A stretch of DNA of 64,000 bases, taken from positions 11,579,941 through 11,643,940 of the forward strand of contig OY754339.1 of assembly GCA_963573305.1 (NCBI GenBank). Direction: 5' to 3'. Shown piece after piece: positions 44,473-54,989 of the stretch. Within the stretch, counting starts at the first letter, position 1, and each line of letters starts with the position of its first letter. Origin of the DNA: Pyrrhosoma nymphula (Eukaryota; Arthropoda; Insecta; Odonata; Coenagrionidae). The notes beneath the pieces are model-generated. The model had not been told where the DNA came from and ran no database searches. It was given only the letters and a program-made list of their open reading frames with translations. The position numbers and the translations under genes are program-made.

Positions 44473-44950
44473 GAAGTTAAGAGAGGAATCCAAGGTAAAT
44501 ATCTAACAATCCATACGAAATTTGATGAAAATGGCATATACGATAAAATTACTCTTTCGCCAAGTTCAATTATACAATCCATGGCAAAGCTATCAGAACT
44601 TATATGCAATCAGTTCAATGTGTATTACGCATAAGTAGATTTCTTTGACATGCAATTTGCCAGTTCTAAATGTTTGGATTCGAAAGTTTAAAAACTTATA
44701 AGCTCCGAAGCATTCCACCCTCTTTCAAGTCTTAAATATTTGTGATGCTAAGACATCAGATGTTACACTGCTAAAGTAAATGTTGTGGCTTGTTGAAGTA
44801 GGCTGAAATGAGAGGGTGTGTCTGGGAGAAGTGGTGGATTCCATCATAAGTAAGGGAAAAGAAGGATGGGTGTTAATGAAAGAGAAAATATTTTACATGA
44901 TAAATTGAACACATTTCTTATTAAATGATATCCATCCAAATTTGTTTCAG

Positions 44951-45144
44951 CGGCACTCACTATTTGGTACCAAAAGAGGAATTTTCCTGAGGCAGTTATC
45001 AGAGAGAAGCTGCATGATAACAATGCTGCGTGGAAGAGAGCCATCACTCAAAAAGCTATTGATATGGCTAATGCCAGTGATCCGGAAAAAGTGGCCAGGA
45101 AAAAACTTTTGAGGGCTCAAAGATTGGAGCATTTAAGAAAATAA
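44951..45144 (+). pseudogene. BEN gene last exon
   Basis: It begins after TTTCAG and joins in phase with exon 5 (a G|CG Ala codon). The translation is AALTIWYQKRNFPEAVIREK, then DNNAAWKRAITQKAIDMAN and a basic end RKKLLRAQRLEHLRK before TAA. It forms the C-terminal helices of the BEN domain. Confidence 0.65.
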
Positions 45145-45293
45145 TAAAATATTTTGAACTAGATTTGTGTTGTTCTGCATTCTTGATGAGGTCTTCAATC
45201 ATAATCACCCAAGTCCAGTTGTATTTCTGAATGCAGGTGGGAATCATGAGGTTCTTTTTTATTACTGGTGGTTATTCCTAGTGATATCCTGCA

Positions 45294-45440
45294 GGTTCCA
45301 TACGTTCCCTACAGGTCCCATCCATTCCCTACTGGTCCTGTGTGTTCCCTACGGGTCCCATCCATTCCCTACCAGTTCCATATGTTCCCTACTGGTTCCA
45401 TGCGATCCCTACCGGTTCCATGCGTTCCCTACTGGTTCCC
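45294..45440 (+). repeat. 20-bp minisatellite, seven units
   Basis: Seven units of exactly 20 bp run from 45294 to 45433, plus a partial one. Each has the core TTCCCTAC followed by a variable GG or AG junction and T(T/C)CCA. The repeated ORFs across it (VPY/FPTG motifs) come from the repeat and are not genes. Confidence 0.85.
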
Positions 45441-45453
45441 AACTGTCCAATTC

Positions 45454-45476
45454 CTGATCTGAATATTTCAGATCAG
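45454..45476. other. 10-bp perfect stem hairpin
   Basis: CTGATCTGAA and TTCAGATCAG are separated by TAT. It lies just after the minisatellite. A role is unknown. Confidence 0.4.
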
Positions 45477-46200
45477 AAATTTTTGATAGGGTATTTGACG
45501 TGTCCTATACACCTGCCACATGTATTTGTAATGCTGTGGATTGTGTCTGCTGGACATATAAACTTCTTATTATTATCCAACTTTTGTAAGCACAGGAATT
45601 CTTGCACCCATTTAAATAAAGAATCTTAGGCCTACCCATGTATTTTGACATTGGCGTACCCTGAATTCTTGTTTCTCTGCCCACACATTAACATTCAATA
45701 TTGTCAACCTAAGTCAACCTGTCCCAATTTTGTATTCCTAATTTTTGTTGCTTTGTGGTACGTACGCATAATTTTTTTAAACACCAAAAAATGGTAGCAT
45801 TTCTTTTTTTCATGTTTTAAAACACTGAAAAATTGCAGTATTTAATGTTTTATTCACCGCATTCGTGTTTTGAAAACACTGATATTTTAAATTTGAAAAC
45901 ACCATAAATATTTGCCCCTAGTGATGAATCATTTAAGAAATCTTCATTGGCTCTAAATATTTAGGCATAATCACCCGAAATTACTTTACACATGAAGAGA
46001 GAACTAGTTATCTAAGTTCCCTACAACCCTTTTAGTCGCCTCTTACGACAAGCAGGGACACTGTGGGAGTATTCTCTATCCCCCTACCCACAGGGGATTG
46101 GGTATTAATCATTCTTCGACAAGAATTAAACACTTAATGAATATATCTACAAACAACATTTATCTACAATTAACTAGGTTTTTCTATGAAACTCATTTCT
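45477..46200. repeat. intergenic; short conserved SINE-like segment near 46030-46105
   Basis: At 46034-46110 the sequence TAGTCGCCTCTTACGACAAG, CAGGGACACTGTGGGAGTATTCT and a GGGG-rich end resembles a conserved segment that I recall from many invertebrate interspersed repeats, probably a SINE central domain. The rest is AT-rich with repeated AAAACAC strings at 45775-45910. No gene is supported. Confidence 0.35.
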
Positions 46201-46860
46201 CGTGAACCTAAGAGCAATATTCAGCAGGGAGGGATATGACAAAGCAATGATTGTGCATTTCAAATCATTCCAAGTTCCAAACTGCTACGATAGAATCCTA
46301 AATCACTTTAAAATGTCTGGCTTTGTCTACATTCTGAAGAAGCATTCCATTACTCAGTCACAACTAAACCATTGCATGAGAAAATGTGATTTGACCCCTT
46401 CAAGAATGAAAATTAATGATTAATTATGAGCCCGTAGATGGTAAGCATTCATCAGACCATATGTGACAGACCTTGAACTAATTGCTTTAGTAATGCATCA
46501 AAACTAAAATAAGCACTTTCCCACATGAATACATACTGAAGACATTTATTAGCCGACATTACAATTCCCACAAGGTTCTTATGTAACATTTGCCTGAAAA
46601 CCACCAAGTAGATGCCACACACAAAAATAAAGTAAATCTGGGAATAAATTATACTCTTCATAATGCTGATTTATTTCATTGATTGATTATATGTAAACGG
46701 CTGGTGTCCTAACACCCCCGCCTATTGAGGCGGCTTGCGGGGTAGTATGCAGATTACTCCTTCTCTCCTTGGTGGGTATAATTCCTTCAAAATTTGATAT
46801 TTTTAAGATTTTGCTCTCTTTTTATCTACACCTTTTTTGGCATACTCACATCAATAAATT
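46201..46860. other. intergenic region downstream of Mat1
   Basis: No gene is supported. A GC-rich block near 46702-46750 (CCCCGCCTATTGAGGCGGC, containing the inverted pair CCGCCT/AGGCGG) looks like a fragment of a dispersed repeat. Confidence 0.4.
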
Positions 46861-47399
46861 GGGACGCACTTTATTGATCTAAAGAGACTTCTTTGAAGAG
46901 AACCTGGCACTTCTTGAATAAAAACGCCAGAAATGATTTTGTGCATTTCACACACATGCACACAGCAGAGCTGCTGAAATATTTCCACAGCTCTAACAAG
47001 AATAAAAAAAGGATACATCTGAACATCATGACACAGTAGATGCTGCAGTCATTCAGCAGGTCACAAAACATCACCGGGCATCAGAGGGAATTTAAAAAAG
47101 TATAAATTTCACTTCTCTAAAACTACATAACAATGTCAAAGAGAACTCCATAAACCAATTGAGTTTCAACAAGTTCAACAATAAGTTATCAAATATATCC
47201 ATAAATTATTGAGCTAAATAAAGCCAACTTGGCAATCACTAATTTGGTTGAAATAATACAACCTCATAAGGCTAACATTACATTTTCCTGCAAAAGGAAA
47301 ACTTCACTCCTCATGAAGAACGTTCTTCACTGAGATTAGTTTCAGGAGCACCACAGAACTCAATAAATTTCTGCACTTGTCAAAGACATAGCGTTTGCG

Positions 47400-47846
47400 C
47401 TATGCATGGACATCAATGACATCCTCCCTTCCCCCTTGTGAGTTCTCAGACTCAATGAGCATACAGTCATCATCCTCAGCCCTCGAGTTTGGAGAGGAAT
47501 TGCCACTACTGCCATCTTCAGTAACTTTCATCACTTCCTTCCTCTCAGACACATGGTAGAGGCCAGCCAGAGCCTCTTGCAGTGCCCTGTAGCAGGCCAC
47601 AAGGGGGGTAAAGCCCCCGGCTCCATCCCCTGCTGACACAGACTTAACATGAGCTAAGTATCCAAGGCTCTCAAGGGCTACAAAGCCAGGCAAAGGTGGT
47701 CCATCTTCAGGTCCCACTGGAGGCACTGGGGGTTCATACTCAAATGGTGTTCCCTCTTCAGTGGGCTTAGGAACTGGCAGGAAACCAGATCGGCCAAACT
47801 GGATCCCAGTTGAGAACTGACTCGGAGCTGAAGCACGCAAAGCCTC
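47400..47846 (-). CDS. Mat1: Mat1 last coding exon (C-terminal domain)
   Basis: On the minus strand the acceptor TTTAATAG is followed by EALRASAPSQFSTGIQFGRS, a FEYEPP segment, then GPPLPGFVALESLGYLAHVK and AGGFTPLVACYRALQEALAG, the conserved MAT1 C-terminus (human has AGGYTSSLACHRALQDAF). The human protein ends a few residues after this motif. Here the frame continues about 47 residues with a Ser/Glu/Asp-rich tail (SERKEVMKVTEDGSS..., DDDCMLIESE...) to a TAG at 47402-47400. No frameshift or stop occurs in 148 codons. Confidence 0.92.
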   Translation of the reverse strand, partial: EALRASAPSQFSTGIQFGRSGFLPVPKPTEEGTPFEYEPPVPPVGPEDGPPLPGFVALESLGYLAHVKSVSAGDGAGGFTPLVACYRALQEALAGLYHVSERKEVMKVTEDGSSGNSSPNSRAEDDDCMLIESENSQGGREDVIDVHA

Positions 47847-49380
47847 CTATTAAAGGAAAAGAAAAAAAAATTATAGTCGACAAACTAACTTCCTGGAATG
47901 AGGCCAGCATTACAATTGAACCATTTTGTATAATTTGAGTTAACCAGAAGGTTCAAATGATATTATCTCATCTAATGTACCATTTACAAGAGGTCTCACA
48001 TATAAATGCTTCCATACATTGAGTTCAGGGAGAGGGAGTTAAGGAAGTAAGTTCTAGAAATGGGCAGAAATTTGTAAGATATAAGATAACAAAATAGAAA
48101 AGGCCATGGCATTGGAAAATTAATAGATATGCACTGGGATAGTTGAGAGGAGTAAGGGATTCTTGAGCAAATAAGTCATTCAACAAACTGAACCACTACA
48201 ATTCTGAATCAGTAAAACATTGGAAGTTATCAAAAACATAGCATTTCATCATAAATATGTCAAATTCTAGGGTAAAGCAGCAGCCTGCATCATTTCATTT
48301 AACCCAGCTACACTGGCTCTAACTTTTGGAAAAAGATACATATTACATACATATACATAAACATTATAAATAACAAAATTATTGTTTTTGTAATTCAGCA
48401 AAAAATTATCATATTACCTATTTGAAATAACGATGACTGGAAGTGAAAGACGTGTGTAGCCAAATGGGAAACATATGTTGGGGTGGGAATCCGGTGTAAA
48501 GAGGAAGGGGAGGCTGAAAAGTAAGGTATGCCAACTCACAAGCGGCCACTTATGCTTATTTCAAAATTGGGCCTAAGCATATAACGACTAATTAATCCCA
48601 TAGCTATCTTTCACCAATGCAGGCAGGAAACAGTCTCATTGATACCCCCTTCCTACTAAGCAAATAGTAAAGATATACAGACCCTGAGTTACGTAATAAA
48701 TGCGTTCCGACACTAGCAGCCTAAGTTGAAATTTACATAAGTCAAAACTTACAGAAGTCAAAATTTACAACTTACGGAAGTTGAAAAAAAGGAGTTGAAA
48801 ATTACTCCGTAACTGAGTCCGTACTCTCAAGATTACGGTCAATTCGGAGAAATACAGGGAATAATTTTTGGCCAAACTTCATTCAGTTCACTGCAAAATT
48901 CAAGAACTCTTTATTGTTGGTTACCTGATATTGTAAAATTCATAGGTTGGTATTAAACTTTCGCTTGCTAGTAATTCTTTTATTTATGAAGTTCCCTTAA
49001 TGTATCTCTTTTAGTATCTACTGTCGGCGCAAAAAGTATGCGGCCATGAGTTTGAGACTTAATATCTCTAAAACGGCAATTCCAATTTTCATGAAACTGA
49101 CATCAACATTTAGCTTGTTTCAATCCACGTTAAGGGATTACAAGAAATAATTTTCAAAATTACAATTTGAGTTCATTTCTTGGGAGAAAAGGAAAACAGT
49201 CCATTTTTTGGCCTGCAAGAAGCAATGTCCAACTTTCGGGGATTACTACGCAAATACCGTTGATTCGATGGCAGTAAAACTTAAACACCTTATTTCTCAA
49301 TCTTCTGTTAGTGTTTTTGTTAACTTTAAAAGCTCTAACTTTATTTGTTTAAATATTGACTTAATGTTTGGGCAACAACT

Positions 49381-49715
49381 TTATCCACATTCTCACGGCA
49401 TGTAGAGAGATTTGTGTAACACCATTGACTTTTTTGCGAGTTACATTACGATTCACGTATATAGAAACACATTGAAGTAAAGGTTTACTTTATAGTGGTT
49501 TTTATTTATATCACTTTTTTGTCAGCCTTCAGCCTGCGTTGAACGGTGGCGGGGGACTCTCGGACCTTGCTTTCCCTTCTGTTTACTCAGGCGGTGTTGC
49601 CAGTGGTTGTATAAAGTAAACGTTTACCTTAATGTATACGTGAGATGTAATTCAGAACTTGCGACAAAGCCAATGGTGTCACGCAAACCTCTCTGCATGT
49701 AATGAGAACGGATAT
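49381..49715. repeat. imperfect inverted repeat (foldback/MITE-like)
   Basis: The left arm 49381-49494 and right arm 49611-49715 are imperfect reverse complements over about 105-115 bp. Shared blocks include CATGTAGAGAG/CTCTGCATG, CACCATTG/CAATGGTG, CACGTATA/TATACGTG and GTTTACTTTAT/ATAAAGTAAAC. The spacer is about 116 bp and partly GC-rich. No ORF is inside. This is probably a non-autonomous foldback transposon. No target duplication was established. Confidence 0.7.
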
Positions 49716-50889
49716 AAGTAGTAATAATAAATGTCGTACATTTAGTTGACGGTATGGGTTCTTATGGGGATTCAATTCCCATGTAAATCTCCACCACCTC
49801 ATCACGGTTCAAGGCCTTAGGTGCAACGTTGCCAACGACAGCAGGAAAATTAATGTGATGCTATGCAATATAGAAGGACATGTTACGAAGCAGAAAAAGA
49901 TGCTACATATACTGATGGCAATAATTAATCGATTTAGTTTAAAATAAATGTTACAAAAAATATTTCCTTGAATTTCCGTTAGTAACGGACCGCTTCTGAT
50001 TTCATCTTCCTCACCCAGTTGCAGACAAACGGTTTGCAGTATGACGTTAAAATTTATACAAAACGTTTTTCAAATGTTTCCCTCCATAACGGTTAACTTT
50101 AATTTGTTTTTAACTGAGTTTCATTGTTGTTGTATACATTTAAATCTTTTTTGGGCAAAATATTTTGAATTTGGCAAGGTAAAAAGCGGTCGCCTACTAA
50201 CTTTCGAATCTCACGATATAGATGCTGATCATGCTGTGTATGAAATTTAGAAAAAACTTTATATTTGTTTTGCTGAAAGAATCGTAACTCTATCTCGATT
50301 ATAAAGGGAGATATGAGTTTTTGATGTCACCAAATATTTTTGACGCACCATAATTCCGCCGCTCGTTCGGTCCTGCTACCTATCGTGTGGAAGGGAGATT
50401 CTCGGTCGGAGAATGAGCTTGAATTACTCTTGCTTCTTTGCTATCAAATATATCTTTTTTGTATGACATTTAGTTAAGTCAGTAGTAATAAATGTAATTA
50501 GAATAAACTAGTTTCAAGAGCTTGACTGATGAACATACATTAACACTGAAGCATTCAGCAAAAATATTTGACAGCCAAGAAAGTTGTGGTAAACGTCTTA
50601 CGTGCTATTTGGCAGAAAATGTAAATGAATTCATAAGAGGGATATTCTTATCCAGTGCATGGCCTTTGACTGAGTGTATATTGGGTAATTCTAGAAGTTC
50701 CGTTAAGAAGGTGCCATAAAACATCTGCATGAGAAGTGACCCTTCGGTGTATGGGACCAGAGAAAGAATGGGCGAAGGTGTTTAGTTTCTCATCAGATTT
50801 CTATGCGTGAACAAGAGGTGTGTAGTGTGCAGAATAGTTCAACAATGCTGCGGAGTATATTCCAGGTCAATTTATTTCCAATAGTGTGC

Positions 50890-51295
50890 TATCACGAAAC
50901 TAAAATGAGGAGGAAAGGGGAGAAGTTGAGAAGCCGTGAAAGAGAAATATTGTTCAAAGTGTTCAAATATTTCAACAAATCGCTCAATGTCGCTGAAGCC
51001 TACAACTTCAAAAGACACAGGATGCTCACAGTCTACTACCTACAGGGTATGAAAGGAAGCATCCCGCGGTGCATTGGTTACTCCTTCGAAAACGAAAAAA
51101 AATAAACAACAGCGTAAGAATGTGAGATCAGTATTGTATGATGATTTCGTAAGGTCGGGAGTTTGCAGGAAAGTTCATGAATCATTCATGAAAAAATATT
51201 CCTCTAACTCTAATAACCATTCTAAACTCCGTAGATATACAAAAGGATTTTTCCAAATTTCAAGAGGACCACGTAATACCGTCTTCTTGTTGACA
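50890..51295 (+). pseudogene. IS630/Tc1-like transposase N-terminal relic
   Basis: The frame at 50803-51104 contains KLRSREREILFKVFKYFNKS, parallel to VLRSQSRELVYNIFKFMKK in the ORF at 5133. The overlapping frame at 51074-51298 continues VTPSKTKKNKQQRKN and LYDDFVRSGVCRKVHESFMKK, parallel to the later part of that ORF. A frameshift near 51085 joins the two. The DDE domain is missing. It lies in a Mat1 intron, antisense to the gene. Confidence 0.5.
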
Positions 51296-51827
51296 TAGGC
51301 TTTATATACAAATGCAGGGGCAGACGAATCATGCTCATTAAAAGAGATGATATTATTCATTTGTGTCATAATTATTTAAGATAGTTGAAAAAATATATGT
51401 GAGTATACCGTGAGTGAAGGGAGATTGTGTACACAGACGAGACCTGAATCAACGTTGGACAGATGCTAAACATGGCTTGGCGTGATAAAGAAATAAAAAC
51501 ACCTAATAAATATGTTTGTTGCTTAATCACTGAATCAAAATAATAAATAAGTTTGTTGGTAAATCACTGAATCGAAAGACAATTACAATTGGTAATTGAG
51601 CAAAGCCTAACATGTTTCATGCTGGAATCATTTTAAAAAATAGAAGTTCGGGGGTGGGTAGTGGGATATTTTGGCATTTCCTTGTTTGCTTGGCGTCTTA
51701 TCCTACTTCCCAGAATTATGGCACCCTCAAATGCTTGGGAGGGAGGTTGAGTCTGGGGTAGCCTACAGGGATTTAAGTTGCTGCTCCAGGTCACCCGTAG
51801 CGTCTATTCCCCCATAGTGATGACATA

Positions 51828-51858
51828 CCTGATGATGACACCATAAGCGTTGAAACAC
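51828..51858 (+). ncRNA. possible hammerhead-like core (unproven)
   Basis: CTGATGA at 51829-51835 and GAAAC at 51852-51856 have the spacing of the two conserved hammerhead strands. Stem II between them is poor. It may be the trace of a Penelope-like element terminus. Confidence 0.25.
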
Positions 51859-52699
51859 ACATCATGTATTATTGTACATTAAATATTAGTGGACAGTACA
51901 ACTACTGCAATTCCATTTGATTACTAAAATGCTCTTCCACCATGGAATGCCAGATATGGTCAAATCCATTCCTCTGATTCCCGTCTCAGGCTCTGAAAGA
52001 TGGGAGGGTTTAGCCTAAGGCAAGGTAAGTAAAAGGACCTTGGCAATTGGCATCAGGCCCAGGTACTCGTGGGACATTGAGCGGAGATGAAGGTGAGGCT
52101 CAAGATGTTTATGGGGGGGCGCAAGCAGAAGGGGAACCTTGAAAGGAGGAGGGAGAGACGGCATCCAGTCTGGATAAACCATGAAGGGTGAATCAGACAT
52201 AGTGTTCGTGGCAAGGGAACGGGAAGTTTACGGGGTGTGGTATATTTTATCATCATATTGAATTTTATGATAATAAGAAAACAGGAAAAAATATTTGCTC
52301 AGATGAGAAGTTCGAAATAACTCTACAAAATATGATGAAAAAGCCGCAAAAAGAGATATTATTTATTATTTCCCTTGCTCAAGGGCCACAGAAGCGCTGA
52401 CCTTTGAAGTCCACCATTTAGTCCCTCAAGCAAAAAGGGGAGAGTCGACACCGCTGGCGACCTTAAACATTGTTTTTCTCACCCATAAATCTCTCGTGGC
52501 ATGATCGGAAAGTTTTTCCTTATTCATGCATGACGATGACCGACATTTCCTCAGCATTCTCGAAAAAAATCGATCCCTAACCTTCATATTTACGTAAACA
52601 TCTGTAAGTGCACCCTGTGGGCGTGAATGCACATTTAAATATACTATCATGAATTAATACTTCGTAAATCATGCAAGTACGTCGCGAGAGTACATCTTA

Positions 52700-52825
52700 A
52701 TCTACGGAAACAAAAAAAGAGCTTCATCGCAATGTTTTTGAAAGACACTTGTTCATACGAAATTTGATATTACGAAGTGCCGATTTTTCCGGTCCCGTCC
52801 ACTTCGTAACTTTGAGTTTCTACTG
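52700..52825. repeat. possible end of a pogo-type non-autonomous element
   Basis: TTACGAAGTGCCGATTTT... followed by CTTCGTAACTTTGAGTTTCT resembles the terminal region of pogo/Tigger MITEs. No matching left end was found. Confidence 0.2.
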
Positions 52826-53654
52826 TAATTCACGAAAAATGAATATTAGACCTTTCGAAAATTTTTCTGCAGCTCAAAACTTTGTTTATCAAAGACAATT
52901 TAAAAAGGCCTCATGGTCCAACACAATAAAAACTGCAAGCATAATGGTCCGCAGTGCATGCATCAGCTTTGAAAATGATGCATTGGGAGGTTATGAAGGT
53001 GGTCTGTGCATATGTCGAATTTTAAATGAAACTTTCCATGATTAATAACCATAAAATCTCCACTTACGTGAATGTGTATGGCGTAATTAATTTGCACCTA
53101 ATTATCAAAACTTCTGTAATAAAACAATGTCATGATGATAAAATTCTGAGGCTAGAGTCATGATATACAGTTTACTGCAACGAGGCACATATGCCACGCC
53201 TGCAAAATCAGGGTTCGAATCCTGACTCCATATTGATCTCCACTGATTAGATGAGATTTGATCGAATCCTTGAATCTTGACCACATCACTAAAAATAATA
53301 ATGCATGGACAGATCAATCACTTGGTTTCAGTTTTAATGGATTTCACTGGTCTAGGTCCCAATGCACTTCGACAGAGAAAGCTGGACCATTGTGCCACCC
53401 ATCTGAGTGTTAACCCCACAGACCAATTGCCTAACCAAAGACCAGGATGCCTTCAATGGGCAAATCCTCAATGTCCTATGGCTCTGTGAAGGCAATAGAG
53501 TCAGATTGGCCCACCTTCAAGAACAAATCTCTGCCTAAGCCATTCTGTTAAAAGTGTAACCATCTCTACCTCCCATGGTTAATCGGCACATAATATTGTG
53601 GTGCATTAGCTACTATATTATGGCATGGGAAGTGGGCAAGATAGGTGACATTAC

Positions 53655-53906
53655 CTTCCTCTCGGCCTCCAGTCTAGCTTCCTCCTCCAAGTCCTCCATC
53701 TCCTGCTTCTGGGCAAACGTCTGCAAGATGCCCTGTGCATCTCCATCAGAAAACATGAGCTCGTCGATGAGTGCCTCCTTTGCCTTCACCTTGCGCCGTT
53801 TCTCCTCCTTCTCCTCCCACATTAACTCCCGCTTGCGCAGCTCCTCTCGGCGCATCTCCTCGTCCAGCGCCTCTTCCAGCTCCCACTCTTCGCGACTCAC
53901 TCGACT
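53655..53906 (-). CDS. Mat1: Mat1 internal exon (coiled coil)
   Basis: 252 bp, 84 codons, phase 0 at both ends. On the minus strand the acceptor CATTCCCAG precedes SRVSREEWELEEALDEEMRR and the exon ends EEEARLEAERK at the donor AAG|GTAATG. KEALIDELMFSDGDAQGILQ matches the conserved MAT1 block (human NKQAFLDELESSDLPVALL). The segment is strongly charged and helical, as expected for the MAT1 coiled coil that helps anchor CAK to core TFIIH. Confidence 0.93.
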
Positions 53907-54989
53907 CTGGGAATGCAGAGAGCGAGTACTGACTCATCAGAACTGACAGCAAGCACAAGGGAATTTAGGGTTATAGACAAATTCTTCATGAAAAAAATAA
54001 GAAACTGACAGTGCATTGAATTGAATTTACATTTGCAAGTGGAATTTTACACTTCCAGCAGCAAAGGGAATTGGCCAATTGACATAAAAATCATTAACCC
54101 TTTCACACCTGAGCTTTGTAATGGGCAATGCTTTCCCAGGCTTACTTAGAGCATTTCACTCTACTCCTCCATATGGAACTTTCTCGTGGTTACAAACCGT
54201 GCAGCTATACATTTCGTCCATTTTGGGACCCAAGTTCCTAGAAAACATTCGACCCTTTCTTTGGCTGGTGGGATGAGGTAATCTCACCCTTTCCCTGGTT
54301 TCCCTAGCAGTGGATTGACTAAAAGACATTTTTCCCCCACCACATCCACCCACAGCAATATTTTGCGGTTGATGAGTGTTCGATGAAGTTTTATGAAAGG
54401 TAATGCCCTGTGGAGTACAATCCAAGCAAGTGAGTGCGTTTTGGAATAAAGTTTTATAAAATTTGTGAAAGTGCCTCTGGTTACTGCATGCAATTATCCA
54501 TCGATGCCGGAGGAAGCCAGCCACAGCTAATGAATTTCCTTCTAGTGAAGCTATAGTCCTCCAACAACTGATAAAACTCTATTATCATATGGGGTACACT
54601 GTCACTTAGGACAATGGGTACTCATCACCAGTCCTTTTCGAGGAATTGAGGAAAGAAAAAGTAACTGCTCGAGAGTTGCGATACTCACTCGATACGGCAC
54701 AGTTACGAAAAAAATACAATCGGCTAAGATTTTTTATCGAACTCTTTCCAGTCTAAATTCGAATTAATGGCTTGGATTTCGTTCTGCACTTCCACCTTCA
54801 TGTCATGTCGAACCCCTTCGAAAGGTTTTTTTTTCAATTGGTCTAGACTAAATAAAACGGATACATACGAGGGAACACTCGATCGACGCTTTTGATTGAC
54901 CGTTGAAACAGATTCAACTGTTTATTTTATTTTTTTTTCGACACGCTGCTATTTTTTGGTCAGACAAACATCCACGTCAACTCACAAGC

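Larger units (their letters stand above)
40150..45144 (+). pseudogene. BEN-domain protein gene, six exons, disrupted
   Basis: Exons with consistent GT/AG borders and phases are about 40180-40541, 40629-40913 (3' border uncertain), 42774-42874, about 42936-43038, 43346-43540 continued at 44478-44492 after an LTR insertion, and 44951-45144. The last two encode a BEN domain (IYLGRWIRIETYEAALSSGK, LAVFGEKLKEYNCTGKAAHN, then FPEAVIREKLHDNNAAWKRA and a basic tail ending EHLRK). BEN domains bind DNA or chromatin. Lesions are a frameshift near 40430, an extra G near 43421 and the LTR element in exon 5. It could be a host gene or one of the BEN genes spread with transposons. Either way this copy is not intact. 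Confidence 0.65.
47847..53654 (-). other. Mat1 intron between the last two exons
   Basis: 5808 bp with GT (complement at 53653-53654) and AG (47847-47848) borders. It contains the foldback repeat at 49381-49715, an IS630-like relic near 50900-51290, a hammerhead-like core near 51829-51856 and probable DNA-transposon fragments. The rest is unassigned AT-rich DNA, including 48000-49380 and 51860-53650, where I see no gene. Confidence 0.75.

Noticed and set aside
45166..45629. Protein with repeated PVPYVPY/FPTG motifs
   Set aside because: The frames are only translations of the 20-bp minisatellite.
53195..53235. tRNA-like B box (GGTTCGAATCC)
   Set aside because: No matching A box or cloverleaf could be drawn around it. 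It may be a SINE trace, but one 11-bp match is too little.
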